Assembly: GCA_018335875.1 (NCBI GenBank)
Contig: JAGXRN010000027.1
Span: 1 to 38,672, forward strand
Reading direction: 5' to 3'
DNA: 38,672 bases
DNA from: Dethiobacter sp.
Lineage (GTDB): Bacteria; Bacillota; Dethiobacteria; Dethiobacterales; Dethiobacteraceae
Shown: positions 1-7,350 of the stretch, piece by piece
Numbering within the stretch: position 1 is the first letter of the stretch
How the letters are laid out: each line of letters opens with the position of its first letter
Translations under genes and position numbers: made by a program
The notes under the pieces: generated by a model
What the model was told of the DNA's origin: nothing
Database searches by the model: none
The model's input: the letters and a program-made list of their open reading frames with translations, nothing else

Positions 1-316
1 TGCCAGTTGCCGGCGCCGAAAAGTGCCGTTCCACCCTATTATTATATCCATGCGTAGCCTCGTGCTTTAAAGGAAGGAGGGCTTGCTTTAGCCTGCCATT
101 ATTGAGCTTACCAAAGAGCGTATTGCCATATGATGTTAATATTGTAATTTTTTGCAAATTATCCTTGGTTACCTTTAATATTTAACGAAGGGACTTTCTG
201 ATACTACTCTATTTTTTGTTAAATATTTTTAGTATTTTAAGTTTAGCATGCGTGGTTATTGTTGGGTATCAACCTCTTGGCTTAAATATGACGGGACAAT
301 GGTCCTGTTTTACTGT
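1..316. other. AT-rich stretch without a supported gene
   Basis: I see no convincing gene. The segment is AT-rich between about 120 and 260 and lies downstream of the minus-strand pilin gene. A short hairpin near 291-312 (CGGGAC/GTCCTG followed by TTTT) could be a weak plus-strand terminator. An open frame entering from the left edge cannot be judged. Confidence 0.4.
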
Positions 317-493
317 TTAGCCGGGCCCGCTTGAGAATGCATCAACTCCTTTATTCAAAAGAGCTTGAACAACCGTTCCCACGTGCTGCAACCCCAGCAG
401 TGCCACCATAGCCACAAATGCCAGTATAAGTGCGTATTCAACCATTCCCTGCCCGGATTCGTCCCAGATTAGCGCGTGAACTTTTGTTAGCAT
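317..493 (-). CDS. Flp/Fap-type (class IVb) pilin subunit
   Basis: This 58-residue protein has the architecture of Flp pilins of Tad systems: a short positively charged leader, a GQG-M-VEYALIL junction at about residues 14-23 where prepilin peptidase would act, then a hydrophobic helix and a short tail. Flp subunits polymerise into thin adhesive pili on the cell surface. I chose the ATG at 493 because GGAGGTGAG lies just upstream; an upstream in-frame start at 544 lacks a good ribosome binding site. No tad assembly genes are visible here, so they must lie left of the window or elsewhere. It is a separate unit from degS-degU, whose terminator lies between them. Confidence 0.8.
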   Translation of the reverse strand: MLTKVHALIWDESGQGMVEYALILAFVAMVALLGLQHVGTVVQALLNKGVDAFSSGPG

Positions 494-600
494 GTTCTCA
501 CCTCCGGTTTCTAAGCCGATGTAATTGAGTTTATCATATACCATAAATTGGAGACAGGTGCTTCAAGTCCGGATTAGTATAGGACTATAGTCTCTTTTTT

Positions 601-645
601 ACAAAAAAACAAGCGATTAGGCATTTTTTTGCCCAATCGCTTGTT
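601..645 (-). terminator. Rho-independent terminator of degS-degU
   Basis: A stem CAAGCGATT/AATCGCTTG extended by GGC/GCC, with a T-rich loop. On the minus strand it is followed by a run of T residues (plus-strand A run at 603-609). It sits immediately downstream of the response regulator stop codon. Confidence 0.85.
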
Positions 646-655
646 TGAATTCGAC

Positions 656-1309
656 TTAAAGTTTTACCAGCTTGTTCTTTACGGCATAAAGTGCCGCCTG
701 TGTACGGTCGTTGACATTAATCTTGCGAAAAATATTTGTGATATGGTTTTTTACTGTTTTTTCGCTTATGAAGAGTTCCTCACCTATTTCTTTATTGCTT
801 TTTCCGCGGGTAATCATCACCAGCACTTCCATTTCTCTGCGGGAAAGAGGTTCGGCCAGCTTTGGCTGATTTGCCATTCTTTTAAATTCGCCAAGCAGTT
901 TACTGGTGATTTTAGGGTGAAAGACAGTTTCTCCCCTTGATACGGCACGGATTGTCTCCACCAGTGAATTAGAGTCGATATCTTTGAGCACGTATGAGGA
1001 GACACCGGCTTTGACGAGTTCAAACACATACTCTTCCTCATCGTGTATGGTAAGGGCAATAATCCCGATAGTGGGACGTTCTGACTTAATGCGCCTGGTG
1101 GCTTCAATCCCGTTCACGCCGGGCATGTTGATATCCATCAGCACTATTTCCGGAGACAGTTCAAGGGCAAACTGGTAAGCTTCCTCGCCGTTTGCAGCTT
1201 CTGCCACCACAATAATATCATCATGAAACGCCAGTATTTTTCTTAATCCATCGCGTATCAGCGTGTGGTCGTCCACAATCAAAAGGCTGATCTGTTTTCT
1301 CGGCTGCAC
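656..1309 (-). CDS. degU: NarL/FixJ-family response regulator, DegU-like
   Basis: A 217-residue two-domain regulator. The receiver domain occupies about residues 7-122, with the acidic pair DD at 13-14, phosphoacceptor Asp59 (in LMDINMPG) and a late Lys in YVLKD. A LuxR/GerE helix-turn-helix occupies about 150-215 (LSRREMEVL ... SNKEIGEELFISEKTVKNH). It should be phosphorylated by the adjacent DegS-like kinase and bind DNA as a dimer. The start is GTG at 1309, preceded by AAAGGAGTGA, which is contained in the 3' end of the kinase gene, so the two are translationally coupled. Assignment to DegU rather than another NarL regulator rests on the partner kinase. In Bacillus DegU controls exoenzymes, motility and biofilm; the targets here are unknown. 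Confidence 0.88.
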   Translation of the reverse strand: MQPRKQISLLIVDDHTLIRDGLRKILAFHDDIIVVAEAANGEEAYQFALELSPEIVLMDINMPGVNGIEATRRIKSERPTIGIIALTIHDEEEYVFELVKAGVSSYVLKDIDSNSLVETIRAVSRGETVFHPKITSKLLGEFKRMANQPKLAEPLSRREMEVLVMITRGKSNKEIGEELFISEKTVKNHITNIFRKINVNDRTQAALYAVKNKLVKL

Positions 1310-1313
1310 AAAA

Positions 1314-2468
1314 TCACTCCTTTACAGGGATGGTTACCTGTATTTCAGTGCCCTTACCAGGCTTGGAATTTATTTTTATCTGTCCCGACAGAAGTTCCAC
1401 TCTTTCTTTCATTCCAAGCAGGCCAAAATTATCTCTGTCCATTTCACCCATACCCATAATTCGCTGCGTTTCAAAACCGCAGCCATCATCACTGATAGAC
1501 ACATTTATCCTGCGCGGCTGTAATTCCAGCCTGACTACGGCACGCTTAGCTCCGGCGTGTTTAAATATATTATTCAATGCTTCCTGTACTATGCGAAAGA
1601 CAGCCACTTCCAAAGGCCCCGGCAGGCGGTACTCCTCTCCGCTTAGCACCACAAGTTCAACACTGATTGGAGAACGTTTCTGGAGTTCAGCAATAAAGCG
1701 GCGCAAGGTGGGCACTACACCAAGGTCATCCAAAACCATGGGCCGCAGGTCGAAAATGATTTTTCTCACTTCATGCAGGCTCTCTTTTACCATTTCTTTA
1801 AGGTCCCGCAGCTCTTTTCTCACTTTATCCGGTTCGATGTCCATCAGCTTTTCACAAATCTCAGCTCTCAGAACCACATTTGCCATCAACTGTGCTGGGC
1901 CGTCATGTATTTCTCTTGCCACCCTCAGCCTCTCTTCCTCCTGGGCTTTGATGATGCGCATGCTTAACTGCTGGCGCAACTGAAGCTCTTCAAGCTTATA
2001 AGTTACTCCCTGCAGGCTGCCGGAGAGCAAGCTTAAACACATATTGACCTGTGAGGCCATTTTATCTGACCTTTCCACTGTTTCATTCAGACGCCGCAGC
2101 TCAACTTCCAGGTGGGCGCGCTTTTGCTGGAGCTCTGTCTCTCGCTGGCGAATTTTTCCCAGCCTTGTCTGCAGAGACTGTACATCTTTGTGCGCGTCCT
2201 GGATATCCTTTTTTTCGTAGGTTTGCATGTTGCGGCTAATCTCTGTAAGGTTTATACGCGCCAGTTTTTCTTCTTTTTCAATCCTGTCAGCTTCAGTGAC
2301 AGCTTCAAGTATTTCAGCTTTATAATCAATAAGGACACTCAGCAGGTCATCAAATTCAGATCTTGATTTACTGCAAATATTGCTTATCTGACGGCTTCCT
2401 TTTTCAACCGCTTTAATCATAGTTTGGATAATCTCATCTAATTGCGTTATCCCCTGCAAATTTTCCAC
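1314..2468 (-). CDS. degS: Cytoplasmic sensor histidine kinase, DegS-like
   Basis: The protein has an N-terminal coiled-coil sensor region (about 1-150, no membrane segments), a HisKA_3 dimerisation/phosphoacceptor motif REIHDGPAQL, and a HATPase domain (SDDGCGF, then FGLLGMKERVELL). Counting from a GTG at 2468 gives about 384 residues with the phosphoacceptor His at position 188, almost identical to Bacillus DegS (385 residues, His189). For this reason I prefer that region for the start. A TTG at 2459 preceded by GGGGTGG is an alternative, and the frame stays open to 2603. The stop codon is 4 nt from the response-regulator GTG. The gene is divergent from the acyl-CoA synthetase. Confidence 0.85.
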   Translation of the reverse strand: MENLQGITQLDEIIQTMIKAVEKGSRQISNICSKSRSEFDDLLSVLIDYKAEILEAVTEADRIEKEEKLARINLTEISRNMQTYEKKDIQDAHKDVQSLQTRLGKIRQRETELQQKRAHLEVELRRLNETVERSDKMASQVNMCLSLLSGSLQGVTYKLEELQLRQQLSMRIIKAQEEERLRVAREIHDGPAQLMANVVLRAEICEKLMDIEPDKVRKELRDLKEMVKESLHEVRKIIFDLRPMVLDDLGVVPTLRRFIAELQKRSPISVELVVLSGEEYRLPGPLEVAVFRIVQEALNNIFKHAGAKRAVVRLELQPRRINVSISDDGCGFETQRIMGMGEMDRDNFGLLGMKERVELLSGQIKINSKPGKGTEIQVTIPVKE

Positions 2469-2670
2469 CCCGTTTTTGTTATCAGCACTATATTCGACCT
2501 TAAAATTGCCTATTCCTTCCTCATAACTCCTTTTCGACAAAATACAATAAATAATCACAACCCGTAGTAAGTCAAATTGATGCGCGTGGCATAAATAATA
2601 CACTACATCTTAACACTAAGGGTAGAAATAATAATTGTTCACAATGGATTGCCTGAAGGTGAGTGAGCAG

Positions 2671-4806
2671 ATGAACGATTTGCAAGACTTGTTCAATCCA
2701 AAATCGGTGGCAGTCATTGGCGCTTCAAACAAAGCCGGTAAAATTGGCTATTCAATTATGGAAAACATCAGACAAAGCGGTTACAGCGGTAGTGTCTATC
2801 CTGTAAACCCCCGCGAAAAAGAAATCCTCGGTTACCGCAGTTTTCAGGCCATGCCAGACATAAGTAAGCCGATAGATGTGGCTGTAGTCTCTGTCCCGGC
2901 ACAGCTTACAATTGAAGTAGCGAGACAGTGCGGGCAGGCCGGGGTTAAATATCTGGTTGTTGTAAGCTCAGGCTTTAAAGAAATCGGCAATACCGGTCTT
3001 AAACGTGAAAAGGAGTTGCTCGCTGTTTGCAAAGAATTTAAAATGCGCATGGTAGGGCCAAATGTGGTGGGAATCATGGACACACACTCCCCCCTAAATG
3101 CCTCATTTGCGCCGGGTTTCCCCCTGCAGGGGGAAATCGCGTTTATTTCACAAAGCGGAGCGATGCTGCTCGCGATTTTTGACTGGAGCCGCAGCGTGGG
3201 CCTTGGTTTCTCACGCTTTATCTCCATGGGCAATAAGGCGGACTTAAATGAAACTGACTTTATCTGGACGGCTGCACAGGACCCCAAAACCAGGGTAATA
3301 CTCTGCTATATCGAAGACGTGGTTGACGGGCAGCGTTTTCTAAAAGTTATTACAGAGGCCAGCCGCCGCAAACCGGTAATCATACTAAAATCAGGCGCCT
3401 CCTCGGCAGGCGCCCGCGCGGCATCGTCGCATACAGGTGCTTTGGCCGGCAGTGACCTTGCTTATGATACTGCTTTTCGCCAGTGTGGGGTGATCAGGGC
3501 GGAAAACATGTCAGATCTCTTTGATTTGGCTGTGGCATTTGTAAACCAACCCATCCCGGCCGGCAGGAATGTAGCTATTGTTACCAATTCCGGTGGGCCT
3601 GGCATCATCGCCACCGACAGTGTGGAGAAATATAATCTGAAAATGGCGCGTTTCGGTAAAGACACTATCGAGAAAATGCGCGTCGCCCTTCCGGATGAAG
3701 CTAACCTGTATAATCCTGTAGACGTAATCGGCGATGCCAGAACAGACCGTTATGTGGCCGCACTGGATGCTGTGCTTGACGATGAAAACACCGATAGTGC
3801 TCTTGTTCTGCTGTCACCGGCAGCCGTTACCGAACCGGAAGAGACAGCAAAAGCAATTGTGGCTATACAGCAAAAGCACCGTCAAAAACCTGTATTCTCT
3901 GCCTACATGGGCGGTGAGGGCTTGGCAGAGGGCACCCGCATCCTGACCAAAGGGGGCATACCCTGCTTTACCTTTCCTGAGCCGGCTCTAAAAGCTATCT
4001 CCGGCATGGTCAACTATTCTGCACTGCACAAACAGCTTTCTGATAAACAAAACTTTGCTGAGCGCACAAAAGTTGACCAGAAATCTGTCAAAGCTGTATT
4101 ATACGATGCACTAAAAGACCGCAGGCTTGTCCTGCTTGGCAACGAAGCCACCCAGGTAGCACAAGCCTACGAAATCCCTGCTGCCCCGGTACACCTGGCA
4201 AGCGATGCAAAAGAAGCAGAAATCCTGGCAGAATCTCTCGGCTATCCCGTGGTGCTTAAAATAGCTTCACCAAAAATAATCCATAAAAGCGATGTGGGCG
4301 GAGTAAAGATAGGACTGGAAAACGGCAGGCAGGTGGCTAAAGCATTTGATTCAATTATGGAAAGCGTCAGGCATTTTATGCCAGCTACTCCCATTTATGG
4401 TATTGAGGTGCAGAAAATGATGCCCAAAGGCCACGAACTAATTATCGGCATGAGCCGCGACGTGCAATTTGGCCCGCTGCTCGCCTTTGGACTTGGCGGT
4501 ATTTATGTGAACCTGCTGCAAGATGTGTCATTTCGGCTGGCTGAAGGGTTAACTACCAGTCAAATTGAGGAAATGATCACCGAAACTAAAGCTAATACTT
4601 TAATACGCGGCTACAGGGGCAGTGAGCCTGCAGATATCGGGACACTGGTCAGCACCATTGCACAGGTAGCACGGCTGTCCCTGGATTTTCCCGAAATAAC
4701 CGAGCTTGACCTCAACCCGGTGGTAGCCTACCCGGATGGGGCGGTGGCGCTGGATGTAAAAATAACCGTATCCTACGGCGACAATCAGGAGGAGTGTTTG
4801 CCATGA
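2671..4806 (+). CDS. Acetate/acyl-CoA ligase, ADP-forming (fused alpha-beta)
   Basis: About 711 residues. The order is an N-terminal CoA-binding Rossmann domain (SVAVIGASNKAGKIG near residue 14), a succinyl-CoA-ligase-like region with the phosphohistidine loop SSHTGALAGSD (His about 254), and a C-terminal ATP-grasp domain (VVLKIASP-x-IIHKSDVGGV from about 525). The family interconverts acyl-CoA + ADP + Pi and acid + ATP + CoA, giving substrate-level ATP when acetate or another acid is the end product. The ATG at 2671 is preceded by AAGGTGAGT at good spacing; a TTG at 2635 is less likely. There is no GNAT domain, so it is not a Pat-type protein acyltransferase. The acyl specificity cannot be read from sequence. 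Confidence 0.9.
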   Translation: MNDLQDLFNPKSVAVIGASNKAGKIGYSIMENIRQSGYSGSVYPVNPREKEILGYRSFQAMPDISKPIDVAVVSVPAQLTIEVARQCGQAGVKYLVVVSSGFKEIGNTGLKREKELLAVCKEFKMRMVGPNVVGIMDTHSPLNASFAPGFPLQGEIAFISQSGAMLLAIFDWSRSVGLGFSRFISMGNKADLNETDFIWTAAQDPKTRVILCYIEDVVDGQRFLKVITEASRRKPVIILKSGASSAGARAASSHTGALAGSDLAYDTAFRQCGVIRAENMSDLFDLAVAFVNQPIPAGRNVAIVTNSGGPGIIATDSVEKYNLKMARFGKDTIEKMRVALPDEANLYNPVDVIGDARTDRYVAALDAVLDDENTDSALVLLSPAAVTEPEETAKAIVAIQQKHRQKPVFSAYMGGEGLAEGTRILTKGGIPCFTFPEPALKAISGMVNYSALHKQLSDKQNFAERTKVDQKSVKAVLYDALKDRRLVLLGNEATQVAQAYEIPAAPVHLASDAKEAEILAESLGYPVVLKIASPKIIHKSDVGGVKIGLENGRQVAKAFDSIMESVRHFMPATPIYGIEVQKMMPKGHELIIGMSRDVQFGPLLAFGLGGIYVNLLQDVSFRLAEGLTTSQIEEMITETKANTLIRGYRGSEPADIGTLVSTIAQVARLSLDFPEITELDLNPVVAYPDGAVALDVKITVSYGDNQEECLP

Positions 4807-5864
4807 AAAGTATCTATGTCAGCGGTATGGCCGGCAGCGGAAAAACAGCTATAGCTCTGGGCCTGGCTCTCAAACTGAGGGAAAACGGCCTTGCTGTCGG
4901 CTACTTCAAACCTGTCGGCTCTACAATCAGGCCCGGCAAGACTGATGATGAAGATGTCTTGCTCTTTAAACAGGTGCTGAATCTCAGTTACGACACAGAC
5001 ATCCTGTCGCCTGTGAGGATCAGCAAATACTACCTGTCAGGAGGAGTCAGGCATGACCCGGCGCCTCTTGCGCAAAAAATACGTGACGCTTACAACCAAG
5101 TTGCGCAGGGCATAGATGTTTTAATAATTGACGGCAAGTTGTCTCCCTTCACAGCCTCAAGCCTGGAGTTGGACTCCATTCACCTGGCAACTATGTTTAA
5201 CAGTACCATCATTTATGTAATCAGGATTGAGGATGACTACAGCCTCGATAAAACCATTTTTTACAACAGGCATTTCCGCCACGCCGGAATAGGAGTGCTA
5301 GGCAACATTTTTAACAATGTGGAGCGGACTATCCTTGACAAAACCAAGGGCGTATACGCTCCAATCCTTGAAGAAATGGGCAATCCCGTGCTTGGTATTA
5401 TTCCGCAAAAGCCTGAGATTGCCTCCCCGACTGTGGCGGAGTTTTATGACGCGCTTGGAGGTGAACTTCTTGCCGGGGAAGAACATCTTGCACGCCTGGT
5501 AGAGGAAGTCGTAGTCGGTTCAATGACTATCGAAAGCGCACTGGGTTACCTGCGCCGCGCCCCCAATAAAGCAGTAATTACAGGGGGTGACCGCTCAGAC
5601 ATGGCACTTACGGCGCTGGAGACAAGCACATCTGTGCTGATTCTCACAGGCGGGCTCTATCCAGACGTAGGGGTGCTGGCGCGGGCAATTGAAAAAAAGG
5701 TGCCTGTGATTATGGTTCACTATGACACCTTTACAGCCATTGAACGCCTTCACATAGTAGCAAGACGGATTCATCCCGGCGATAAACAGGGGATAGAGAT
5801 CGCACACGCCAATATAACCAACCACTGCAATTGGCAGGCAATCCTGGACTATGTGAGAAACTAA
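4803..5864 (+). CDS. P-loop (BioD-like) protein with DRTGG domain
   Basis: A 353-residue cytoplasmic protein. The N-terminal dethiobiotin-synthetase/CobQ-like NTPase has the Walker A GMAGSGKT at residues 8-15 and KPVGS after the first strand. The C-terminal DRTGG domain (about 230-335) includes ITGGDRSD and ILTGGLYPD. The same pair of domains forms the N-terminal, non-catalytic half of long bacterial phosphotransacetylases; the catalytic PTA domain is absent here. The start ATG overlaps the synthetase stop as ATGA and has AGGAGG upstream, so the two genes are one operon and probably one function. A regulatory or allosteric partner of the ADP-forming synthetase is my inference; the biochemical role of stand-alone proteins of this type is not established to my knowledge. 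Confidence 0.8.
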   Translation: MKSIYVSGMAGSGKTAIALGLALKLRENGLAVGYFKPVGSTIRPGKTDDEDVLLFKQVLNLSYDTDILSPVRISKYYLSGGVRHDPAPLAQKIRDAYNQVAQGIDVLIIDGKLSPFTASSLELDSIHLATMFNSTIIYVIRIEDDYSLDKTIFYNRHFRHAGIGVLGNIFNNVERTILDKTKGVYAPILEEMGNPVLGIIPQKPEIASPTVAEFYDALGGELLAGEEHLARLVEEVVVGSMTIESALGYLRRAPNKAVITGGDRSDMALTALETSTSVLILTGGLYPDVGVLARAIEKKVPVIMVHYDTFTAIERLHIVARRIHPGDKQGIEIAHANITNHCNWQAILDYVRN

Positions 5865-6280
5865 AAGACGGTCAGCCGTCTTTTTTTTGTGTTAAAACAG
5901 GCGAAATACTGGAACTGCAGGAAGCAGAAGCCTATTTTATCGCAGACCGTAAGCTTGCCACTGCCGAGTGGGAGCGCCTGCAAAAAGACAATGCTCTCTT
6001 CGCAGAACTAACTGCCTCCCAGGTTAATGAAATAGCCAACCTGCCCGAGGTGGCCAATATATACGAAGAATACTATGTTACAATGGACAGCGCCGATGCT
6101 GAAGCATTTACCAGGCCCGCCGGCCTGCTGACAAGAGATTCTTTAGGACTGGTAAAAGAAATGGCAGCACCTGAGCTTGGAGGCTCTCCCCTCCGCTCTT
6201 TCTCCCCCTACTGGTACATCCTCGTCCTCCTCCTTATCCCCGCCGCAGCAGTACTGCGCCGCCGCCTGCAAAAACAATAA
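5831..6280 (+). CDS. Doubtful ORF with C-terminal membrane anchor
   Basis: The open frame can only start at a TTG (5831) inside the previous gene, without a ribosome binding site, and it reads through the strong terminator at 5864-5888. After the terminator no in-frame ATG, GTG or TTG occurs until a GTG near codon 72. The encoded sequence nevertheless looks protein-like: an acidic helical region (ELQEAEAYFIADRKLATAEW) and a C-terminal YWYILVLLLIPAAAVL membrane segment followed by a basic tail. A second strong terminator follows at 6294. I read it as a gene that has lost its 5' end, or one initiated at a rare start codon. No family recognised. Confidence 0.35.
   Translation: MAGNPGLCEKLKDGQPSFFCVKTGEILELQEAEAYFIADRKLATAEWERLQKDNALFAELTASQVNEIANLPEVANIYEEYYVTMDSADAEAFTRPAGLLTRDSLGLVKEMAAPELGGSPLRSFSPYWYILVLLLIPAAAVLRRRLQKQ
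5864..5888 (+). terminator. Rho-independent terminator after the acyl-CoA ligase operon
   Basis: The stem AAAGACGG/CCGTCTTT has a TCAG loop and is followed by a run of eight T. It begins at the stop codon of the DRTGG gene. Confidence 0.9.
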
Positions 6281-6293
6281 TAGTGCAAACAGC

Positions 6294-6325
6294 AAAAAAG
6301 CGGATTAAAAAATCCGCTTTTTTTT
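6294..6325 (+). terminator. Rho-independent terminator
   Basis: A 13-bp perfect stem (AAAAAAGCGGATT/AATCCGCTTTTTT) with a four-A loop and a T run. It implies that transcription from the left does reach this point. Confidence 0.88.
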
Positions 6326-6365
6326 GCCTAGGAAATTATATCAAATTACCTATGCAAGGGGGTTG

Positions 6366-6386
6366 TTAAGGGGGACTCCCCCTTAA
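6366..6386. repeat. Perfect inverted repeat TTAAGGGGG-ACT-CCCCCTTAA
   Basis: Nine-base-pair arms around a 3-nt centre, followed on the plus strand by a pyrimidine-rich tract. It lies at the left edge of the AT-rich toxin-antitoxin segment. It could be a terminator-like hairpin or the scar of a small mobile repeat. Confidence 0.6.
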
Positions 6387-6465
6387 TCTCTCATTTCTTT
6401 ATTACAATTTCATTCAACACTCATAAAAATTGTAATAGTTGTGCACAATTCTAATACAATGTAAC

Positions 6466-6486
6466 ATCTGTACATATTGTACAGAT
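6466..6486. promoter_or_regulatory. Probable autoregulatory operator of the toxin-antitoxin pair
   Basis: Perfect dyad ATCTGTACA-TAT-TGTACAGAT ending about 25 nt before the antitoxin start. A second palindrome, TTGTGCACAA, lies at 6439-6448 next to -10-like TAATAC/TACAAT boxes. Phd/YefM antitoxins normally repress their own promoter by binding such palindromes. Confidence 0.55.
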
Positions 6487-6511
6487 TATGCTAATATGGA
6501 GGTGAAGGGGG

Positions 6512-6937
6512 ATGACCATGTTATCTGAACTTAACCTTACGGATGCCCGTAAAGGTTTCTCATCATTATTTGACGAGGTTTTTAACACTTTTAAACCAAC
6601 AGTTATAAAACGCAAAAAAACTGAGGAAATACTGCTTCTTCGCGTAGATCTTCAGAAGATGCTTCTATCTCATTTTTCTTTAAGACCTGAAATTATTACT
6701 GAGGATGATAATTCTGCAACTTTAACACTTGATCAACTTGATATTTACGTTAATGGCACTACTTTGGACAAAGCAATTAATGAACTAATTGAGGATTTAA
6801 AATTTTATTCACAAGATTATATTCAGCGCTCGCAGTTATTTTTGCATGCACCCAACCGCCGTTCACATTTCCCCTATGTATTGCGCATAATGCTATGTGA
6901 AACTAATGAAGAAATCAGAAATTTACTGGAGATATAA
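6512..6937 (+). CDS. Phd/YefM-like antitoxin
   Basis: A 141-residue protein with a Phd/YefM-type N-terminus: LNLTDARKGFSSLFDEVF followed by a basic TVIKRKK and an ILLLR strand, which is the dimeric DNA-binding fold of these antitoxins (about residues 5-55). The remaining 85 residues are longer than the usual Phd tail and presumably wrap the toxin; they contain a strand-helix piece (LDIYVNGTTLDKAINELIEDL). GGAGGTGA precedes the ATG at 6512 (a second ATG lies at 6518). It is followed directly by a HicA-like toxin gene, so it should neutralise that toxin and repress the operon. Base composition is clearly more AT-rich than the neighbours, suggesting transfer. Confidence 0.7.
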   Translation: MTMLSELNLTDARKGFSSLFDEVFNTFKPTVIKRKKTEEILLLRVDLQKMLLSHFSLRPEIITEDDNSATLTLDQLDIYVNGTTLDKAINELIEDLKFYSQDYIQRSQLFLHAPNRRSHFPYVLRIMLCETNEEIRNLLEI

Positions 6938-6939
6938 AT

Positions 6940-7164
6940 GTGCCGCCTAAGTTTAAGGATCTAAAAAAGTATTGCGATAAGAATGGTTGGGTAATGATTC
7001 GCAACACAGACCACTGGTACTATGAAAAAGTGCTTTCTGACGGTACTGTTCTACAGACAAAAATCAGCCATTCCACACATAGTGAAATACCCAAACACTT
7101 ATGGGCGCATATTCTTAGCAAACAACTAAGAATATCTGAAAAAGAATTCTGGAATAGCCTTTAA
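6940..7164 (+). CDS. HicA-like mRNA interferase toxin
   Basis: A 74-residue protein resembling HicA toxins (dsRBD-like fold): an N-terminal helix FKDLKKYCDKNGW, strands, and the key His in RNTDHWYYEK, the position of the catalytic His in HicA. The C-terminal IPKHLWAHILSKQLRISEKEF helix pair is typical of the longer HicA subgroup. HicA toxins cleave mRNA when free of antitoxin. Start is GTG at 6940 with GGAG upstream, two bases after the antitoxin stop. HicA normally pairs with HicB, whereas here the upstream gene is Phd-like. Confidence 0.68.
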   Translation: MPPKFKDLKKYCDKNGWVMIRNTDHWYYEKVLSDGTVLQTKISHSTHSEIPKHLWAHILSKQLRISEKEFWNSL

Positions 7165-7205
7165 ATTGTTCTTATCCGTAATTTATATCTCATACAGCAT
7201 ACTTC

Positions 7206-7229
7206 GAGACCACGTGCGTGGTCTTTTTT
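7206..7229 (+). terminator. Rho-independent terminator of the toxin-antitoxin operon
   Basis: Stem AGACCAC/GTGGTCT, loop GTGC, then six T. The last bases of the T run are shared with the stop codon of the truncated DUF72 frame on the other strand. Confidence 0.85.
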
Positions 7230-7350
7230 ATTCTGTAAACCCGAAATTTTCAGCATAGTATTCCAGCATTTTGCCGCGCGGGTGCTTTTGCGGGTAGAAC
7301 GGCCCCACCCAATCAGGATAAGAATAGCCGGAAGTGGCAATGTGAATCAC
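7228..7350 (-). pseudogene. 5' fragment of a DUF72-family gene
   Basis: Forty codons from a GTG at 7350 that overlaps the endonuclease IV stop. The translation, beginning IHIATSGYSYPDWVGPFYP, is the characteristic N-terminus of DUF72 proteins (TIM-barrel family, usually 240-280 residues). The frame then runs into the toxin-antitoxin terminator and stops. The remaining 200 or so codons are gone, so the gene was cut when the segment to the left was inserted or deleted. It was the downstream member of an nfo-DUF72 operon. Confidence 0.8.

Noticed and set aside
1..60. Window start (GCCAGTTGCCGG ...) resembles the 3' end of a GEMM riboswitch
   Set aside because: Only about 12 bases match, the core would lie outside the window, and the nearest coding gene is on the other strand.
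1330..1983. 217-codon open frame opposite degS
   Set aside because: Shadow of the kinase gene; low-complexity Ser-rich translation and no family features.
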